Positions 54,459-57,430 of a stretch of 57,430 nucleotides of DNA are shown here, piece by piece. Below the pieces are notes generated by a model. It saw only the letters and a program-made list of their open reading frames with translations. It was not told where the DNA came from and searched no databases. The first letter of the stretch is position 1. Every line of letters starts with the position of its first letter. This stretch comes from an uncultured Pelagibacteraceae bacterium (lineage in GTDB: Bacteria; Pseudomonadota; Alphaproteobacteria; Pelagibacterales; Pelagibacteraceae). The position numbers were made by a program, and so were the translations under genes. The DNA lies in assembly GCA_902551445.1 (NCBI GenBank), contig CACDDB010000002.1, positions 1 to 57,430 on the forward strand, written 5' to 3'.

Positions 54459-56041
54459 ATGAGGTTCAAAGATCTAAAATAATACGAAAAATTCTAAATA
54501 GAATTTATCCAAGAACTCCAATTCCTTTAAAACACAAAAATAAATTTACTCTACTAGTATCAGTATTGCTATCTGCTCAAACTACAGATGTGAATGTAAA
54601 TAATGTTACTAAAAATATTTATCCAAGATACTATAAACCAGAACACTTTGTAAAATTAGGAAGAAAAAAAATTGAAAAGCTAATAAAGAGTATAGGAATT
54701 TTTAGAGTAAAGGCTAAAAGTGTTTATTTACTATCAAAGCAACTAATTGAGAGACATAAAGGAAAAGTTCCAGATAATTTCAGCGATCTTGAAGAATTGC
54801 CTGGAGTTGGCCATAAAACTGCTAGTGTAGTAATGTCACAAGGGTTTGGTCACCCGGCATTTCCAGTGGATACTCATATACATAGATTAGCTCAAAGATG
54901 GGGTCTAACTAATGGTGAAAATGTTGTTCAAACAGAAAGGGATTTAAAAAAATTATTTCCCAAAAAATATTGGAATAAACTTCACCTTCAAATAATTTAC
55001 TATGGAAGAGATCGTTGTAAGGCCAGAGAATGTTATGGTTTAACTTGTAAAATTTGTACCACTTGTTATCCTAATAGAAAAAAAACCAATCAAAACAAAG
55101 AAAGCTTAATTATGAAAATTTTAGGAATAGGAAATGCGATTGTAGATGTGATCTGTAAAGTTGATGATAATTTTATTGCTCAAAATGGTTTGACAAAAAG
55201 TACGATGAAATTAATTTTTGATGAAAATGAATTTAAAAAACTATTAACAAACCTTAAAATAGAAAAAACCGTTTCAGGTGGATCAGTAGCAAATTCAATA
55301 GTGGGTATGTCTCAGTTAGGTAATAAAGTAGGATTCATAGGTAAAGTATCCGACGACGAACTTGGAAGTAAATATGAAGAAGGATTAAAAAAAGAAAACG
55401 TAAAATACTATTATTCAAAAAAAAAAGAAGAATTACCAACTGGAACATGCTTAATTTTAGTTACCCCTGATTCTGAGAGAACAATGTGCACATTCCTTGG
55501 TACAGCAGGAAAAATTAATGAAAGCGATGTCAGTTCTGATGCAATTAAAAAAAGTGAAATAATATTTCTTGAAGGTTATCTTTGGGACGAAGGGGAACCT
55601 AAAAAAGCTTTTGAAAAAGCAATTCTAAATGCAAACAAAGTAGCAATGTCGTTGTCTGACCAATTTTGTGTAGATCGACACAAACCTCATTTTTTAGAAT
55701 TAGTTAAAAATAAATTAGATATAACGTTCGCTAATGAACAAGAAATCAAGTCATTAATAGATGCAAAATCTTTTGATGAAGTAATAAATTTTTCAAAATC
55801 TCTTGGTAAAATAATTGTATTAACTAGAGGTGAAAAGGGTGCTGTTGCTATTAATGGAGATGAAGTTGTTGAATGTGGAATTAAACAAGGGCTCAAAATT
55901 ATTGATTTAACTGGAGCTGGAGATCTTTTTGCAGCAGGTTTTTTACACGGGCATGTAAATAATATGTCTTTAAAAGAAAGCCTGGATAAAGGTACTGAAA
56001 TGTCCTCTAAAGTTATTCAACAAATTGGCGCTAGACTATAA
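54455..56041 (+). CDS. nth: Single ORF: endonuclease III (about 54455-55111) fused in frame to adenosine-kinase/PfkB-type sugar kinase (about 55112-56041)
   Basis: Nth: LLSAQTTDVNVNNVT, ELPGVGHKTASVV, CX6CX2CX5C Fe-S site; PfkB: LGIGNAIVDV, GGSVANSI, DLTGAGDLFAAGFLHG. Confidence 0.93.
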   Translation: MNEVQRSKIIRKILNRIYPRTPIPLKHKNKFTLLVSVLLSAQTTDVNVNNVTKNIYPRYYKPEHFVKLGRKKIEKLIKSIGIFRVKAKSVYLLSKQLIERHKGKVPDNFSDLEELPGVGHKTASVVMSQGFGHPAFPVDTHIHRLAQRWGLTNGENVVQTERDLKKLFPKKYWNKLHLQIIYYGRDRCKARECYGLTCKICTTCYPNRKKTNQNKESLIMKILGIGNAIVDVICKVDDNFIAQNGLTKSTMKLIFDENEFKKLLTNLKIEKTVSGGSVANSIVGMSQLGNKVGFIGKVSDDELGSKYEEGLKKENVKYYYSKKKEELPTGTCLILVTPDSERTMCTFLGTAGKINESDVSSDAIKKSEIIFLEGYLWDEGEPKKAFEKAILNANKVAMSLSDQFCVDRHKPHFLELVKNKLDITFANEQEIKSLIDAKSFDEVINFSKSLGKIIVLTRGEKGAVAINGDEVVECGIKQGLKIIDLTGAGDLFAAGFLHGHVNNMSLKESLDKGTEMSSKVIQQIGARL

Positions 56042-56046
56042 AAAAA

Positions 56047-56154
56047 CTATTTTTTTTTTCTTTTAAAGCTTCCTTTGCCTTTTTTTGGTTTAATAATTCT
56101 TGGTTTATATTTTTTGGACATTAAATCTTTTGCAAAAAAATTTCTTTTTTTCAT
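56047..56154 (-). CDS. Putative ArfA-like alternative ribosome-rescue factor, 35 aa (MKKRNFFAKDLMSKKYKPRIIKPKKGKGSFKRKKK)
   Basis: L-x5-[YF]-[KR]-x-R-[IV]-x-K-x-KKGKGS-[FY]-x-RK pattern matches the remembered ArfA core; ATGA overlap with upstream regulator gene; not in ORF track. Confidence 0.65.
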   Translation of the reverse strand: MKKRNFFAKDLMSKKYKPRIIKPKKGKGSFKRKKK

Positions 56155-56723
56155 TTTATTAGATATCCATTTTTTTCACTTGTTATTAAACTTTCATCAT
56201 TAAATGCTTCTTTAATTTTTTTTCTTAATCTATAAATATGAGTTTCAACTGTGTGAGTTTCTAAATCTGAAGCATATCCCCAAACTTCTTTTTGAAGACT
56301 CTCTATTCTTTGAGGGACATTGCTGTCATTTAAATAAACTAAAATCTCAACTTCTCTTTCGGTTAACTTTAGTATAATATTTTTTAGTGAAATTTCTCTA
56401 GAATTTAAGTCCAATTTATATTTTTTTAATTTTATATTGTTTTGAAAACTATATTTTTGTTTTAAAAGTTTAATATTTAATTTCTCAATTAATGAGTTAA
56501 TTTTAATTGGAAGTTTTTCAATTATAAAGCAGTTGCTTGAAAATAAGCTGCTATTTTGACTTGTAGTTAATATTAAGTAATTTCCTAAATTATTCTTATC
56601 TATATCAGAAAGTTCTTTTTCTGTTTTTGCTTTAAGAATATCAAATTTTAAATTTTGCTTTATTTCTGTCAAAATATCAAACAAAGTATCAAAATCATAA
56701 ATTAATATAGTCTGTTTATTCAT
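56151..56723 (-). CDS. OmpR/PhoB-type winged-helix DNA-binding protein with degenerate N-terminal domain
   Basis: LTEREVEILVYLNDSN...VWGYASDLETHTVETHIYRLRKKI...NGYLIK. Confidence 0.88.
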   Translation of the reverse strand: MNKQTILIYDFDTLFDILTEIKQNLKFDILKAKTEKELSDIDKNNLGNYLILTTSQNSSLFSSNCFIIEKLPIKINSLIEKLNIKLLKQKYSFQNNIKLKKYKLDLNSREISLKNIILKLTEREVEILVYLNDSNVPQRIESLQKEVWGYASDLETHTVETHIYRLRKKIKEAFNDESLITSEKNGYLIK

Positions 56724-56736
56724 ATATAATTAAATA

Positions 56737-57228
56737 ATGATAATTTATTTAAAAAATAAAGATACACTCATATTTAAAGATTTTAAATTTAAATGTTGCA
56801 TTGGTGCCAATGGATTAAGTAAAAAAAAAGAAGAGGGTGACAAGACTACTCCTAAAGGCATTTTTAAACTAGGAAACCTTTATTATAGAGCAGATAAAAG
56901 GGATAAACCTAACACAAATCTAAAATGTAAAGTAATAACTAAAAATCTCGGATGGTGTAATGACTCTTTAAACAAAAAATATAATAAAGAAATAAAAATA
57001 TCAAAAAAAATTAAATGTGAAAAATTATATAGAAGAGATTATAAATATAATTATCTAATTTTAATAAAATACAATTATATAAATACTATTCCAAATAAAG
57101 GTAGCGCAATATTTATTCATCTAACTAAAAATTATAAACCTACAGCTGGATGTATAGGATTATCAGAAAAAGATTTTAAGATAATGCTTAAACTTGTAAA
57201 AAAAAATACTAGAATTAAGATATCCTAA
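56737..57228 (+). CDS. L,D-transpeptidase (YkuD)-family protein
   Basis: GDKTTPKGIFKLG, SAIFIHLTKNYKPTAGCIGLSEKDF. Confidence 0.88.
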   Translation: MIIYLKNKDTLIFKDFKFKCCIGANGLSKKKEEGDKTTPKGIFKLGNLYYRADKRDKPNTNLKCKVITKNLGWCNDSLNKKYNKEIKISKKIKCEKLYRRDYKYNYLILIKYNYINTIPNKGSAIFIHLTKNYKPTAGCIGLSEKDFKIMLKLVKKNTRIKIS

Positions 57229-57430
57229 CTTCTTGCTCCAAATATTTTTGTTCCTATTCTTAAAAATGTAGATGAATGTCTTAAGGCTATTAAATAATCA
57301 TCTGACATACCCATACTAAGTTCCTTTAAATTTAACTTATTGTTTAATTCTTTCATTTCTGAAAAATAATTATCTAGATCACCACCTAAAGGAGGTAAAC
57401 ACATTAGACCGATGATATCTAATTCTAATT
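57225..57430 (-). CDS. YggS-family PLP homeostasis protein, C-terminal part (runs off window)
   Basis: Minus-strand LDIIGLMCLPPLGGD...LSMGMSDDYLIALRHSSTFLRIGTKIFGARS*. Confidence 0.92.
   Translation of the reverse strand, partial: LELDIIGLMCLPPLGGDLDNYFSEMKELNNKLNLKELSMGMSDDYLIALRHSSTFLRIGTKIFGARS

Overview
AT-rich window dominated by housekeeping genes. Gene content and order look like a streamlined alphaproteobacterium, most consistent with SAR11/Pelagibacterales (inferred from gene order and protein sequences; no search was run). Recognisable conserved blocks: fdxA-carD; dsbB-coq7; tlpA/argH-lptM-lysA; dnaN-dnaA-rpsT-mutM with ubiE-ubiB-coaBC-dut; irr-fabA-fabB-fabI with katG beside it; murJ-trpS-nfu-tsaB-fur-miaB-phoH-ybeY-lnt-metK-nusA-infB-rbfA-rpsO-pnp; rsmI; grpE-dnaK-dnaJ; dapB-nth-adenosine kinase. 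One tRNA-Leu(CAA) is present. I saw no CRISPR array, rRNA, prophage or transposon. The most interesting signals are small or regulatory items missing from the ORF track: (1) a 35-aa ArfA-like ribosome-rescue ORF translationally coupled to a winged-helix regulator; (2) a 23-aa peptide made only of Lys/Arg/Ala after its Met, with its own promoter and RBS, next to a CarD that has a ~95-aa Lys-rich N-terminal extension; (3) an intrinsic terminator immediately upstream of the nusA RBS, suggesting attenuation; (4) an rdgB gene interrupted by three poly-A frameshifts, an adjacent lpoA/LppC-like gene with one more, and an nth/adenosine-kinase in-frame fusion explained by the same kind of +1 A; (5) katG next to irr with an Irr-box-like palindrome between its -35 and -10; (6) a SET-domain methyltransferase facing a Lys-rich microprotein.
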